Of a DNA stretch of 64,000 nt, positions 27,007 to 36,130 are shown in pieces; the stretch's first letter is position 1; each line of letters opens with the position of its first letter. A model generated the notes under the pieces. The model ran no database searches. It had not been told where the DNA came from and was given only the letters and a program-made list of their open reading frames with translations. The stretch covers positions 1 to 64,000 of the forward strand of contig JAURCJ010000002.1 in assembly GCA_030828505.1 (NCBI GenBank), read 5' to 3'. This stretch comes from Alphaproteobacteria bacterium (lineage in GTDB: Bacteria; Pseudomonadota; Alphaproteobacteria; TMED109). The position numbers and the translations under genes are program-made.

Positions 27007-27474
27007 ATGAGATGCCCTTATTGTAATGAGTTAGATACTCAAGTAAAAGATTCTCGTCCAACTGAAGATAATGCAGTAATAAGAAGAAGACGTTCTTGCC
27101 CTCAATGTGCGGCACGTTTTACAACATTTGAGAGAGTGCAATTAAGAGATTTAATGGTTAAAAAAAGAGATGGAAAAAGAGTAGAGTTTGATAGAGATAA
27201 ACTTGCTCGTTCTATAATGATAGCTTTTCGGAAAAGACCAGTAGAGTCAGAAAGAATAGAAAAAATGATAACAGGCATTGTTAGGAGATTAGAGTCTTCT
27301 GGTGAAAGTGAAATTTTAAGTAGTGATATAGGTGAAATGGTTATGGATACATTATCTGAAATAGATCAAGTTGCTTATGTAAGATTTGCAAGTGTATATA
27401 GGAATTTTAGAGAAGCTAGAGACTTTGAAAAATTTGTTGGAGGTTTAAAAGAAGATTTTTCTAAAGATCAGTAA
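27007..27474 (+). CDS. nrdR: Transcriptional repressor NrdR
   Basis: NrdR is a zinc-ribbon/ATP-cone repressor that controls ribonucleotide reductase genes according to (d)ATP levels. [17 protein letters not shown] and [17 protein letters not shown] supply the four zinc cysteines (first about 45 residues), and [20 protein letters not shown] begins the ATP cone. The 155-residue length is standard. AAAGGA precedes the start. No NrdR boxes or nrd genes are in the window. It continues the rpiB-glyA-nrdR-rib order and is 15 bases from ribD. Confidence 0.97.
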   Translation: MRCPYCNELDTQVKDSRPTEDNAVIRRRRSCPQCAARFTTFERVQLRDLMVKKRDGKRVEFDRDKLARSIMIAFRKRPVESERIEKMITGIVRRLESSGESEILSSDIGEMVMDTLSEIDQVAYVRFASVYRNFREARDFEKFVGGLKEDFSKDQ

Positions 27475-27489
27475 AAGGAATTTTTAGAT

Positions 27490-28593
27490 ATGCAATTAAA
27501 TGTGGCAATGAGAAGTGCATTATCTCTTGCAAAAAAAGGATTGGGAATGTGTTATCCTAATCCATCAGTAGGGTGCATAATATTAGATAAATATAATAAT
27601 TTAATTGGTTTAGGTAATACATCAAAAACAGGTAGACCTCACGCTGAAGAAGTTGCTTTAACTAATTTAGTAGGTAATCCAAAAGGAGGAACTGCTGTAA
27701 TCACTCTAGAGCCATGTGCTCATAAAAATAATAATAATTTATCTTGTACTGAATTATTAATAAATGCTGGTATTAGTCATGTAGTGATACCTATTCTTGA
27801 TCCGGACAAAAGAACGCACGGTAAAGGGGTAAAGTTATTAAAAAAATCTGGTATAAAAGTATCAGTTGGAAGTTACAAAGATGAAGCTTTAGATATAAAT
27901 TATGGTTTTTATTCTAGAATTAAATATAACCGTCCTTTAGTAAGTTTAAAATTGGCTTCTAGTTTAGATGGAAAAATTGCTATTAAAACGGGGGAAAGTA
28001 AGTGGATAACAGGTGAAGTAGCGAGATTACATGGGCATAGTTTAAGAGCAAGTCATGATGCTATTTTAGTGGGAATTAATACAGTCGTTAAAGATAATCC
28101 TTCGCTTGATTGCAGGATTAAAGGATTAGAAAAATATTCGCCTGTAAAAGTGGTTGTAGATAGTAACTTAAAAATACCTCTATCATCGAAAGTTTTAAAG
28201 AATTTAAAAGATCATCCTGTAATTATTTGGACAAAAAAAAATAATATTAAGTCTACAAAAAAAGATAAGTTAATTAGAATGGGTGTATCTATTATTGAAT
28301 TAAAACAACGCAATAAAAAATTAGTTTTGTTAGAAGGACTAAATGCTCTAGCAAAGAAAGGTTTTAATAGAATTTTAGTAGAGGGTGGAAGTAATATATC
28401 AGCTTCTTTAATAGAAAGTAATTTAATTGATAATGTATATTTGTATAGGAATGGAATTTTTATAGGTGATGATGGTTTATCAAGTGTAGGCAAATACAAA
28501 CTTAAAAATTTATCTTTGGCTAAACGCTTCAAACTAAAAGATACTAGAATACTTGACGGTGATGTACTAGAAGAATGGAAATTAATAAATTAG
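27490..28593 (+). CDS. ribD: Riboflavin bifunctional deaminase/reductase RibD
   Basis: RibD deaminates and then reduces the pyrimidine formed by GTP cyclohydrolase II. The N-terminal deaminase domain has HAEEVAL and LEPCAHKNNNNLSC, providing the zinc ligands. The C-terminal reductase domain begins RPLVSLKLASSLDGKIA and contains GESKWITGE and LVEGGSNISASLIE. Both halves look complete at 367 aa. It is followed after nine bases by ribE and precedes ribB, ribH and nusB. No FMN riboswitch fits in the 15 bases separating it from nrdR. Confidence 0.95.
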   Translation: MQLNVAMRSALSLAKKGLGMCYPNPSVGCIILDKYNNLIGLGNTSKTGRPHAEEVALTNLVGNPKGGTAVITLEPCAHKNNNNLSCTELLINAGISHVVIPILDPDKRTHGKGVKLLKKSGIKVSVGSYKDEALDINYGFYSRIKYNRPLVSLKLASSLDGKIAIKTGESKWITGEVARLHGHSLRASHDAILVGINTVVKDNPSLDCRIKGLEKYSPVKVVVDSNLKIPLSSKVLKNLKDHPVIIWTKKNNIKSTKKDKLIRMGVSIIELKQRNKKLVLLEGLNALAKKGFNRILVEGGSNISASLIESNLIDNVYLYRNGIFIGDDGLSSVGKYKLKNLSLAKRFKLKDTRILDGDVLEEWKLIN

Positions 28594-28602
28594 GAGTACA
28601 AT

Positions 28603-29205
28603 TTGTTTACTGGAATTATTAAAGATATAGGAAAAATAACAAATTTAGATATTAAGAAAAGCGACCTTAATATAGAAGTTAAAACTAATTTAACATTGAG
28701 TGATATTAATATTGGTGATTCTATTTGTTGCGATGGAATTTGCTTAACAGCTATTTCATTAAGTAAAAATACATTTAATGCGGAGCTATCTAAGGAAACG
28801 TTATCTATAACCACGTCTAGTAATTGGGAAAAAGGAAAAAAAATTAATATAGAAAAATCTTTATTATTAGGGGATCAGGTTGGTGGACATCTTGTAAGTG
28901 GTCATGTTGATGGTTTGGGTGTTTTAAAGAAAAAAAAAGTTATTAAAGGTTCTGTTAAGTTAGATTTTTTAGTTCCTAAAGTTTTAGCAAAATATATTAG
29001 TACAAAAGGTTCAATTGCTATAAATGGGGTTTCTTTAACTGTTAATTCAGTAAATAAAAATTTATTTAGTGTTAATATTATTTCCCATACATTAAATAAT
29101 ACTACTATGAGTTTATTAAAAGTAAATGATCAAGTTAATATAGAAGTTGACACTATTGCAAGGTATGCTGTTAATGCAGCGGAAAGTTATATAAAAGAGA
29201 AATGA
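28603..29205 (+). CDS. ribE: Riboflavin synthase alpha chain
   Basis: This enzyme dismutates two lumazines to riboflavin. Two homologous barrels are visible, each starting with a MFTGII- or G-x-VSGHVDG-type block: MFTGIIKDIGKI, then GDQVGGHLVSGHVDGLG, and ISTKGSIAINGVSLTVNSV. The start is TTG 28603, confirmed by AGGAG upstream and by the near-invariant N-terminal MFTGI. The 200-residue length is normal. It lies between ribD and ribB in the riboflavin operon, with its end one base from the ribB start codon. Confidence 0.95.
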   Translation: MFTGIIKDIGKITNLDIKKSDLNIEVKTNLTLSDINIGDSICCDGICLTAISLSKNTFNAELSKETLSITTSSNWEKGKKINIEKSLLLGDQVGGHLVSGHVDGLGVLKKKKVIKGSVKLDFLVPKVLAKYISTKGSIAINGVSLTVNSVNKNLFSVNIISHTLNNTTMSLLKVNDQVNIEVDTIARYAVNAAESYIKEK

Positions 29206-29206
29206 A

Positions 29207-30346
29207 ATGAATAAAAAGGAAAATATTAATAATTTTTTATCTCCTATTGAAGAGATCGTAGATGAGGCTAGAAATGGAAGAATGTTTGTCTTAGTAGATA
29301 ATGAAGACAGAGAAAACGAAGGAGATTTAATTATACCTGCTCAAATGGCTACCCCTGATGCAATTAATTTTATGGCGACACATGGAAGAGGTTTAATTTG
29401 TTTATCTTTAACAAAAAATAGAATTCATGAGCTTGAATTATCTCCTATGGGAAGAAGAAACCCTGGTAAACTAGATACTGCTTTTACTGTGTCTATAGAA
29501 GCAACAAAAGATGTGACAACTGGAATATCAGCAGCTGATAGAGCTAAAACTATCCAGGTTGCAATAGATAAAAGTTCAGGTCCTTCAGATATAAGAACTC
29601 CAGGTCATGTTTTTCCATTGACAGCAAGAGAGGGAGGAGTTTTAGTTAGAGCAGGGCATACAGAAGCGGCAGTTGATATTTCTAGAATTGCTGGTTTAAA
29701 CCCCGCGGCAGTTATATGTGAAATTATGAAAGATGATGGAACTATGGCTAGATTAAAAGACTTAATTCCTTTTTGTAAAACTCATAATTTAAAGATTGGC
29801 TCAATAGCAGATTTAATAAGATATAGAGTTAATAATGATCCTATTATAAAAAGAAAAAATAATAATGTTCTAAATACTAAGTTATATGGAGAGTGGAATA
29901 TTTTTTCATATGAAAACACAGTAAATAAAGATGGTCCAGAGCATCTTGCCTTAGTTAAAGGAAAGTTAGATAACCCCTCTTCAGTTTTAGTTAGAGTGCA
30001 TGTTTCTAATTTTATAAATGATGCATTTGATGGAGAAATAGGAAATATTAATGATAAAAATTCTATTTCGTTAAAAGAATCAATGTATGAAATTGATAAA
30101 AATGGTTCTGGTTTAATAGTTGTAATTAACTACCAAGACTCTTCTCATATTCTGTCTAATTATATTGACGGAAATAAAGCCTGGAATGAAGAAGATAAAA
30201 TACGAGAAAATGGTATTGGAGCTCAAATCATTAGAGACCAGGGAGTTAAAGAGATGATTTTATTAAGTCAATCAAAAAGAGAGGTTGTAGGTTTGGAAGG
30301 TTTTGATATAAAAGTTGTTGATCAGAGAAATCTAATGAAAAATTAA
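29207..30346 (+). CDS. ribB: 3,4-dihydroxy-2-butanone-4-phosphate synthase with degenerate RibA half
   Basis: The N-terminal half (about 1-210) is a complete DHBP synthase that forms the four-carbon unit of riboflavin from ribulose-5-phosphate: LVDNEDRENEGDLIIPAQ, FMATHGRGLICL, TAREGGVLVRAGHTEAAVD. The C-terminal half keeps the outline of GTP cyclohydrolase II (LVRVH at 261-265; GIGAQIIRDQGV later), but the zinc/GTP motif RxHSECxTGDxFxSxRCDCG is replaced by RVHVSNFINDAFDG, without any of the three cysteines. It is therefore unlikely to open GTP. Such RibBA proteins with dead RibA halves are known in proteobacteria; a separate ribA should exist elsewhere. It is 379 aa and translationally close to ribE and ribH. 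Confidence 0.93.
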   Translation: MNKKENINNFLSPIEEIVDEARNGRMFVLVDNEDRENEGDLIIPAQMATPDAINFMATHGRGLICLSLTKNRIHELELSPMGRRNPGKLDTAFTVSIEATKDVTTGISAADRAKTIQVAIDKSSGPSDIRTPGHVFPLTAREGGVLVRAGHTEAAVDISRIAGLNPAAVICEIMKDDGTMARLKDLIPFCKTHNLKIGSIADLIRYRVNNDPIIKRKNNNVLNTKLYGEWNIFSYENTVNKDGPEHLALVKGKLDNPSSVLVRVHVSNFINDAFDGEIGNINDKNSISLKESMYEIDKNGSGLIVVINYQDSSHILSNYIDGNKAWNEEDKIRENGIGAQIIRDQGVKEMILLSQSKREVVGLEGFDIKVVDQRNLMKN

Positions 30347-30347
30347 T

Positions 30348-30776
30348 ATGAAAAAAAATTGTATATTAATAATTACTTCTAGATTCTATCCAGAAATATC
30401 TGCGTCATTAGAATATGAATCTATTAAAGCAATCAAAGAACATGGATATGATTATAAAATACTAAATGTCCCTGGTGCTTTTGAAGTGCCTGCAGCAATA
30501 TCTTATGCAGCAAAAAATTCTAAATATATAGGTTATGTGGCCTTAGGTTGCGTCATAAGAGGAGAAACTTCACATTATGATTACGTTTGTAGTGAATCTG
30601 CACGAGCACTGATGCAACTATCAATTGAAGGGTTATCCATTGGCTATGGTATATTGACATGTGAAAATAAAGATCAAGCTTTGTTAAGAGCTAAATCTGA
30701 TGGATTAAATAAAGGTAGGGCTTCAACATTAGCTTGTTTAAGAATGATAGAACTTAAAAAAGAAATAGACGAATGA
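30348..30776 (+). CDS. ribH: 6,7-dimethyl-8-ribityllumazine synthase
   Basis: RibH joins the RibD and RibB products to make lumazine, usually as a cage-like oligomer. SRFYPEISASLEYESI opens the chain, then VPGAFEVPAAISYAA, LGCVIRGETSHYDYVCSESARAL (with the catalytic His) and YGILTCENKDQA are conserved. The 142-residue length is on the short side of normal. It follows ribB by one base and its TGA overlaps the nusB ATG (ATGA), so translation of the two is coupled. Confidence 0.95.
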   Translation: MKKNCILIITSRFYPEISASLEYESIKAIKEHGYDYKILNVPGAFEVPAAISYAAKNSKYIGYVALGCVIRGETSHYDYVCSESARALMQLSIEGLSIGYGILTCENKDQALLRAKSDGLNKGRASTLACLRMIELKKEIDE

Positions 30777-31246
30777 CTATATCTAACAACAGATCATTAT
30801 CCAGATTAGCTGCTGTTCAAATGTTATTTCATAACGATTTTAATGAAAAAATGAACCTAGAGAGATTAAAACCAATAAAGGATCTTGATACTTCAGAAAT
30901 ATATGAAACTATTCAAAATTTTAATAATGGAATAAAAGAATATGATGGCTTACAACTAGAAAAAGATTGGTTTTTAAAATTAGTTAATTCAGTATTTAAT
31001 AATAAAAAAAAAATAGATTCTTTTCTTTCAGGGTTTTTAAATGAGGATTGGTCAATAGAGAGAATGGATAATACTTTAATAAACATTTTAAGGTGTGCAT
31101 ATATAGAATTTAAGGATTTTTCTAATATTCCTCCAAATGTAATTATAAGTGAATATACTAATATTGCTTCAAGTTTTTTTAATAGAACGGAAGTAAACTT
31201 TATTAATGGAGTTTTAGATAAAGTGTCCAAAAGTTTTAAAAACTAG
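30773..31246 (+). CDS. nusB: Transcription antitermination factor NusB
   Basis: NusB binds boxA in ribosomal RNA leaders with NusE (S10). The 157-residue all-helical protein begins RSLSRLAAVQMLFHNDF, and ends IPPNVIISEYTNIASSFFNRTEVNFINGVLDKV, the family signature. The order ribH-nusB-thiL is widely conserved in alphaproteobacteria. Its start overlaps the ribH stop by four bases. The middle is lysine- and asparagine-rich and diverged, as expected in an AT-rich genome. Confidence 0.92.
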   Translation: MTISNNRSLSRLAAVQMLFHNDFNEKMNLERLKPIKDLDTSEIYETIQNFNNGIKEYDGLQLEKDWFLKLVNSVFNNKKKIDSFLSGFLNEDWSIERMDNTLINILRCAYIEFKDFSNIPPNVIISEYTNIASSFFNRTEVNFINGVLDKVSKSFKN

Positions 31247-31267
31247 TGTATATATTGGTAAATTTGT

Positions 31268-32215
31268 ATGGAAAATGAGTTTGAGTTTATAAAAAACAAG
31301 CTTAAACCCCTAACTTTTTCAAAAAAAGAGGCTAGAGGTTTATCAGATGATTGTGCACTTTTTGAAAATATAAAAGATTTAGTAGTTAGTGTTGATTCTT
31401 CTATAGAGGGAGTTCATGTACCTGAAGGTACTGATATAGCTGTACAAGCTAGAAGAGCAGTATTAAGATCTATTTCAGATCTTGCAACTTTTGGATCTTC
31501 ACCAATATGTGCTTTCATAGCAATGAGCCTTCCAAGTTCATTTGAGCAACAAGATTTTGATAAAGTTGCAGATGGGTTAAAAAAAGCATTTCTAGAGTAT
31601 GATATTTTTTTAGCAGGGGGAGATATTACTACTCATAACGGACTTCCAATATTTTCTGTAACTGTTTTTGGAGATAATGCTAATAAAGAATTGGGAAGGA
31701 ATAAGTCAAAACCAGGGGATTTAATTGTCGTGTCTGGACCTATAGGAGATTCTTTTTTAGGTTTAGAACTTTTAAATAAAAATTTGAAATCTTCTTCATT
31801 AGAAGATAAAAATTTAATAAAAAAATTTTTAATTCCAGAACCAAAAATTGAACTTGGTAAAAATATTAAATCGTTTGCTACTTCAATAATAGACATTTCT
31901 GATGGAGTATTGTCTGAATTAAATCACCTATGTAAAAATAGTGGAGTTGGATCAGAAGTATATATAAGAGATATTCCTTTCTCATCATACGCTAAAAAAT
32001 ATATTACATCTAATCTGTATAATTATAAGGATTTATTATGTGGGGGAGATGATTATGAATTATTATATACCATAGACCCTAAAGATAAAAAATTAATTGA
32101 CGAGAATTCATTTATTATAGGAAAAATTAATTCTAAAAACAAAATTAGTATTTATTTAGAAGATGGTAATATAATAGATATAAATGATGGAATACTCGGT
32201 TATAAGCATTTTTAG
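31268..32215 (+). CDS. thiL: Thiamine-monophosphate kinase
   Basis: ThiL phosphorylates thiamine monophosphate to the active diphosphate, the cofactor of the ComDE-like decarboxylase earlier in the window. SDDCALFE, VSVDSSIEGVHVP, RRAVLRSISDLATFGSSP, GGDITTHNGLP and DISDGVLSELNHLC are the ATP/Mg and substrate motifs of the AIR-synthase-like fold; CGGDDYELLYTI follows. The length (315 aa) is normal. It is the last gene before a 100-base gap that holds the predicted hppA promoter. Confidence 0.95.
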   Translation: MENEFEFIKNKLKPLTFSKKEARGLSDDCALFENIKDLVVSVDSSIEGVHVPEGTDIAVQARRAVLRSISDLATFGSSPICAFIAMSLPSSFEQQDFDKVADGLKKAFLEYDIFLAGGDITTHNGLPIFSVTVFGDNANKELGRNKSKPGDLIVVSGPIGDSFLGLELLNKNLKSSSLEDKNLIKKFLIPEPKIELGKNIKSFATSIIDISDGVLSELNHLCKNSGVGSEVYIRDIPFSSYAKKYITSNLYNYKDLLCGGDDYELLYTIDPKDKKLIDENSFIIGKINSKNKISIYLEDGNIIDINDGILGYKHF

Positions 32216-32246
32216 ATATAATTTCTTTAAAATTTTTTAATTAATG

Positions 32247-32275
32247 TTGCACTAAACTCTCACCTCTGGCATGTT
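32247..32275 (+). promoter_or_regulatory. Putative sigma-70-type promoter for hppA
   Basis: TTGCAC at 32247-32252, a 17-base spacer and CATGTT at 32270-32275 lie about 40-70 bases before hppA. The bases GG immediately before the -10 (GGCATGTT) recur in the predicted promoters of rplM (GGCATACT) and rpmG (GGTATTCT), which supports this otherwise weak match. Confidence 0.4.
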
Positions 32276-32315
32276 AGCCACAATTTTATAAAATTATTAT
32301 ATTTTAACATAAATA

Positions 32316-34442
32316 ATGGGATTAATTATTATGACTGAAGTTTTATATTTTGCTATTGCTAGTGGTGCAATAGCTCTAATCTATGGCTTAATTACAGCTA
32401 AGTCAGTAATAAGCGCAGATGCAGGATCTAAAAAAATGCAAGAAATTGCAGGTGCAGTTCAAGCAGGAGCTTATGCGTATTTAAATAGGCAATACAGAAC
32501 AATTTTTGTTGTTGGAATTGTAATTTTTGCTTTATTAGCATTTTTATTAGGTATCAAGGTAGCTTTAGCGTTTGCTGTTGGTGCAGTTTTATCTGGTGCT
32601 GCAGGATATATCGGAATGGTTGTTTCTGTAAAAGCGAATGTAAGAACAGCCCAAGCTGCAAGTGAGGGGTTAGCTCAAGGTCTTAGTATAGCGTTTAAGT
32701 CTGGTGCAGTAACAGGTATGCTTGTTGCAGGTTTAGCTCTTTTAGCAGTAACTGGAACTTATTATATTTTATTATTAAATGGAGCTGAAGGAAGAGAATT
32801 AATTGATCCTTTAGTAGCTTTAGGCTTTGGTGCATCACTAATATCAATATTTGCAAGATTAGGTGGAGGAATATTCACTAAAGGAGCTGACGTAGGAGCA
32901 GATTTAGTTGGTAAAGTTGAAGCTGGTATTCCAGAAGATGACCCTCGTAATCCTGCTACTATAGCAGATAATGTAGGTGATAATGTGGGTGATTGTGCTG
33001 GAATGGCTGCTGATTTATTTGAAACATATGCTGTTACAGTAGTTGCTACTATGGTTTTAGCATCAATATTCTTTACTAATATTATAATGGAACAAATGAT
33101 GATTATTCCTCTAGCAATTGGTGGAGTATGTATAATAGCATCAGTTGTTGGAACTTATTTTGTGAAATTAGGAAGTAATGGTTCTATTATGGGTGCTTTA
33201 TATAAAGGGTTTATAGTATCCGCTATCTTATCCCTTATAGGTATAGGTTATGTAATTAATTATGTTTTAGGATTTGATTCAATATTTCAAGCTAATGGTG
33301 CTTCATTTTCTGGTATGGAAGTTTTTTACTGTGGCATTGTAGGTATAGTTCTCACAGGATTATTAATATGGGTAACTGAATATTATACTGGCACTAATTA
33401 TCGTCCTGTTAAATCAGTAGCAGCTGCTTCAGAGACTGGTCACGGAACAAACGTTATTCAAGGACTAGCAGTATCTATGGAAGCAACAGCTATTCCTGCC
33501 TTATTGATATGTGCAGCTATTATTATAGCTAATATGTTTGCTGGACTGTTTGGGATTGCTATAGCTGTTTCTAGCATGCTGGCTTTAGCTGGAATGGTTG
33601 TGGCTTTAGATGCATACGGACCTGTTACTGATAATGCAGGAGGAATAGCAGAGATGTCTAATTTAGATGAGTCAGTTAGAAAAACGACCGATGCATTAGA
33701 TGCTGTTGGAAATACAACTAAAGCGGTAACTAAAGGTTATGCAATTGGATCTGCAGGTTTAGGTGCATTAGTATTATTTGCTGCGTATACTTCAGATTTA
33801 AAGTATTTTAGTGCAAACCCTGATTTATTTCCATATTTTGAAGGTATTACTTTAAACTTTTCACTTGAAAATCCTTATATAATAGTTGGTTTATTATTAG
33901 GAGGATTACTACCATATTTATTTGGTGCTATGTCAATGACTGCAGTAGGTAGAGCGGCTGGATCAGTTGTGATTGAAGTTAGAAGGCAATTTAAAGAAAT
34001 AAAAGGTATCATGACGGGTAAAGCAAAACCTGATTATGAAAGAGCTGTTGACTTGCTTACTCAAGCTGCTATTAAAGAGATGATAATACCATCTTTACTT
34101 CCTGTTTTAGCTCCAATTGTATTTTATTTTGTAATATTATACATTACTGGTGGAGATAAATCCGCAGCATTCTCTGCGTTAGGTGCTATGTTGCTCGGAG
34201 TTATTGTTACTGGATTATTTGTAGCAGTATCTATGACTGCAGGTGGCGGTGCGTGGGATAATGCCAAGAAGCTTATAGAAGATGGAAATCATGGTGGAAA
34301 GGGGTCTGAGGCCCATAAAGCTGCAGTAACTGGTGATACAGTTGGAGACCCTTATAAAGATACTGCCGGACCTGCAGTAAATCCTATGATTAAAATAACT
34401 AATATTGTTGCTTTAATGTTACTGGCCATTTTAGCTCATTAG
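32316..34442 (+). CDS. hppA: Proton-translocating pyrophosphatase (K+-independent type)
   Basis: HppA couples pyrophosphate hydrolysis to proton export through the inner membrane. The 708-residue protein has about 16 hydrophobic helices. [44 protein letters not shown] holds the acidic pyrophosphate-Mg site (KxxDVGAD...), with [10 protein letters not shown] and [18 protein letters not shown] as later motifs. [10 protein letters not shown] carries Lys469 and Thr472, the residues that define the K+-independent subclass. Either ATG 32316 or ATG 32331 may be used. Streamlined marine bacteria commonly carry such energy-saving pumps. A strong terminator follows. Confidence 0.96.
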   Translation: MGLIIMTEVLYFAIASGAIALIYGLITAKSVISADAGSKKMQEIAGAVQAGAYAYLNRQYRTIFVVGIVIFALLAFLLGIKVALAFAVGAVLSGAAGYIGMVVSVKANVRTAQAASEGLAQGLSIAFKSGAVTGMLVAGLALLAVTGTYYILLLNGAEGRELIDPLVALGFGASLISIFARLGGGIFTKGADVGADLVGKVEAGIPEDDPRNPATIADNVGDNVGDCAGMAADLFETYAVTVVATMVLASIFFTNIIMEQMMIIPLAIGGVCIIASVVGTYFVKLGSNGSIMGALYKGFIVSAILSLIGIGYVINYVLGFDSIFQANGASFSGMEVFYCGIVGIVLTGLLIWVTEYYTGTNYRPVKSVAAASETGHGTNVIQGLAVSMEATAIPALLICAAIIIANMFAGLFGIAIAVSSMLALAGMVVALDAYGPVTDNAGGIAEMSNLDESVRKTTDALDAVGNTTKAVTKGYAIGSAGLGALVLFAAYTSDLKYFSANPDLFPYFEGITLNFSLENPYIIVGLLLGGLLPYLFGAMSMTAVGRAAGSVVIEVRRQFKEIKGIMTGKAKPDYERAVDLLTQAAIKEMIIPSLLPVLAPIVFYFVILYITGGDKSAAFSALGAMLLGVIVTGLFVAVSMTAGGGAWDNAKKLIEDGNHGGKGSEAHKAAVTGDTVGDPYKDTAGPAVNPMIKITNIVALMLLAILAH

Positions 34443-34453
34443 TAAATATTAAT

Positions 34454-34496
34454 AAAATATACAGAAAAGATAATACTAAACTTTTCTGTATATTTT
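34454..34496. terminator. Bidirectional intrinsic terminator between hppA and bamE
   Basis: AAAATATACAGAAAAG at 34454-34469 pairs perfectly with CTTTTCTGTATATTTT at 34481-34496 across an 11-base loop (16-bp stem). T-rich sequence follows on the + side, and A-rich sequence precedes it so that the minus strand also gives a U-run. Its right arm touches the bamE stop codon (34495-34497). It can serve both convergent genes. Confidence 0.85.
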
Positions 34497-34947
34497 ATTT
34501 TCTAATATCACTGTTTCCTATACCTTTTAAAATATATTGTAATAGAGGTTTATCATTACCTCTAGTTTTTGTAATATCAAGATTATAAGCTATTTCATTT
34601 AAATCATCTTGGTCATAAGTATTAACTTTAATAGCTTGGTTTTCTTTATTAAATATAATTTCATAAACTTTATGATTTATGACCTCAGGCTTATAAAAGG
34701 CAATATGTCTAATTGTAGTATTTATATAATACCATTTATTAAATTCGAATGCTGAAATTGTTGATGGAGGACCTAAAAGAGCTTCTATTTCCGCTTTTTC
34801 TAAATTATTATTCACTATAGTTAAGATATGCTTATCAATATTTAATACTCCATGATTACTAATTCTTCCGGAACAATTATTCACAGAAAAAATAATAAAA
34901 AAATAAATTAAATACTTGTATAAGTTGCTTTTATATATAATTTTCAT
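34495..34947 (-). CDS. bamE: Outer-membrane assembly lipoprotein BamE (SmpA/OmlA)
   Basis: A 150-residue putative lipoprotein of the BAM complex that folds beta-barrel proteins into the outer membrane. The signal peptide runs to Cys25 (FSVNNC; an unusual lipobox, as Asn-Asn replaces small residues). After it, RISNHGVLNID, IEALLGPPSTISAFEFNKWYYIN and AFYKPEVINHKVYEIIF match the SmpA/OmlA fold. The gene is divergent from the CBP3-like gene, as in many alphaproteobacteria. Its leader contains a hairpin directly before the start codon and no clear ribosome binding site. Confidence 0.87.
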   Translation of the reverse strand: MKIIYKSNLYKYLIYFFIIFSVNNCSGRISNHGVLNIDKHILTIVNNNLEKAEIEALLGPPSTISAFEFNKWYYINTTIRHIAFYKPEVINHKVYEIIFNKENQAIKVNTYDQDDLNEIAYNLDITKTRGNDKPLLQYILKGIGNSDIRK

Positions 34948-34948
34948 A

Positions 34949-34971
34949 AATTTACATTTAACATGTAAATT
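34949..34971 (-). promoter_or_regulatory. Dyad directly upstream of the bamE start codon
   Basis: AATTTACAT-TTAAC-ATGTAAATT is a perfect 9-bp inverted repeat with a five-base centre, ending two bases before ATG 34947 of bamE. It lies in the 67-base divergent region between bamE and the CBP3-like gene. It could be a repressor operator or an mRNA hairpin that limits bamE translation; the sequence does not decide between them. Confidence 0.35.
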
Positions 34972-35020
34972 ATAAATTATAAATATAGAAATTAAATTAT
35001 TTAAAGAAATATATTTGAAA

Positions 35021-35575
35021 ATGATGAATCTATTTAAAATATTTGTATCGAAAGAAGATAGTACAAAAATTGAAAACTTTTATAATAATATTGTTAAATT
35101 AGCTAGAAATAAAAAGCTTTATATTCAAGGAGGTGTTCCTGATACTTTAGATGGCCGTTTTGAATTAATAATATTACATTGTCATTTATTTATAAAACGT
35201 TTGTTGGAAGCTAGTTTAAAAGAAAAAAAATTTGCTCAAGATATAATAGATTATATGTTTAAAGACTTTGATAGATCTTTAAGAGAAATTGGAGTTGGTG
35301 ATTTGTCAGTCGGAAAGAAGATTAAATTTATGGTGTCTTCTTATTATGGAAGAGCTAATATATATAAAAAAGCTTTTAATAAAAATAGTAAAAATATTGA
35401 TACTGCTCTAAAAAATAATTTGTATGGAACAAACTCTCCAAGTGAAATTGAGATAAAATATATAAAATTGTATATAAATAATTTAATAAAAAATTTAGCT
35501 ACTTTAAAAGATGAAGAAATTTTGACTTGTTTTCAAAATAAAAAAAATCTTTTTAAGGACATTTCAAATGATTAA
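35021..35575 (+). CDS. Ubiquinol-cytochrome c chaperone family protein (CBP3/UQCC1-like)
   Basis: This roughly 184-residue protein is the bacterial relative of mitochondrial CBP3/UQCC1, which helps assemble the cytochrome bc1 complex. YNNIVKLARNKKLYIQGGVPDTLDGRFELIILHCHLF and DFDRSLREIGVGDLSVGKKIKFM are the conserved helices. It sits between bamE and the DUF177 gene, its usual alphaproteobacterial location. ATG 35021 or 35024 are the likely starts, rather than TTG 35015. Its end overlaps the DUF177 start by eight bases. No bc1 genes are in the window. Confidence 0.82.
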   Translation: MMNLFKIFVSKEDSTKIENFYNNIVKLARNKKLYIQGGVPDTLDGRFELIILHCHLFIKRLLEASLKEKKFAQDIIDYMFKDFDRSLREIGVGDLSVGKKIKFMVSSYYGRANIYKKAFNKNSKNIDTALKNNLYGTNSPSEIEIKYIKLYINNLIKNLATLKDEEILTCFQNKKNLFKDISND

Positions 35576-36086
35576 GTTAAAAATAAAATTAAATGAAATA
35601 ATAAAAGTGAATGCCTTAAAAAAAAAAATAGGAAATATTCAATTAATTGATAATGATTATAACAAATTATCTATAAGCCAGCGCTTAGGCTTATTGAGTT
35701 TAAATATATTTACCGTAAGTATAAAATATAAAATAGTGAACTCTAGTGATATTATTGCTAATTATAAAATGTATGCTGAAGGTGAACAAAAGTGTGTTAT
35801 TTCTCTCAGACCTGTAAAATTTATAGTTAAAAAAAGTTTTGATATTAAATTTTTTGATCAAAAAAAAATAGAATTATCTCTTTTGGAAGACGAATTTGTT
35901 GAACCTATTTATAATGGAGAAATCAATTTTTATGATATAGCAGTACAAATGTTATCATCTTTTTTAGACCCATATCCAAAAATTAATAATGGTAAAATTA
36001 AATTAGAAAATTTTTATAAAGATAAATTAGAGACAAATAAAAGTAAGAATAATCCATTTGAAGTATTGAATAATTTAAATAAATAG
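35568..36086 (+). CDS. DUF177 (YceD-like) protein
   Basis: A 172-residue acidic/lysine-rich protein matching the YceD/DUF177 family, which in many bacteria lies upstream of rpmF and plsX and is linked to ribosomal large-subunit RNA assembly or cell-division phenotypes. GEQKCVISLRPVKFIVKKSFDIKFF (about 69-93, with a conserved Cys and later LLEDEFVEPIYNGEINFYDIAVQMLSS) matches the family's C-terminal block. It overlaps the upstream CBP3-like gene by eight bases and precedes rpmF by 44. Function is not established in this organism. Confidence 0.8.
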   Translation: MIKLKIKLNEIIKVNALKKKIGNIQLIDNDYNKLSISQRLGLLSLNIFTVSIKYKIVNSSDIIANYKMYAEGEQKCVISLRPVKFIVKKSFDIKFFDQKKIELSLLEDEFVEPIYNGEINFYDIAVQMLSSFLDPYPKINNGKIKLENFYKDKLETNKSKNNPFEVLNNLNK

Positions 36087-36130
36087 TTATAACATCATAT
36101 TAATATAATATTTCTATGAAAGGTAATGAG

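Noticed and set aside
27475-27489. FMN riboswitch before ribD
   Set aside because: Only 15 bases separate nrdR from ribD; there is no space for the aptamer, and none is seen before rpiB or glyA.
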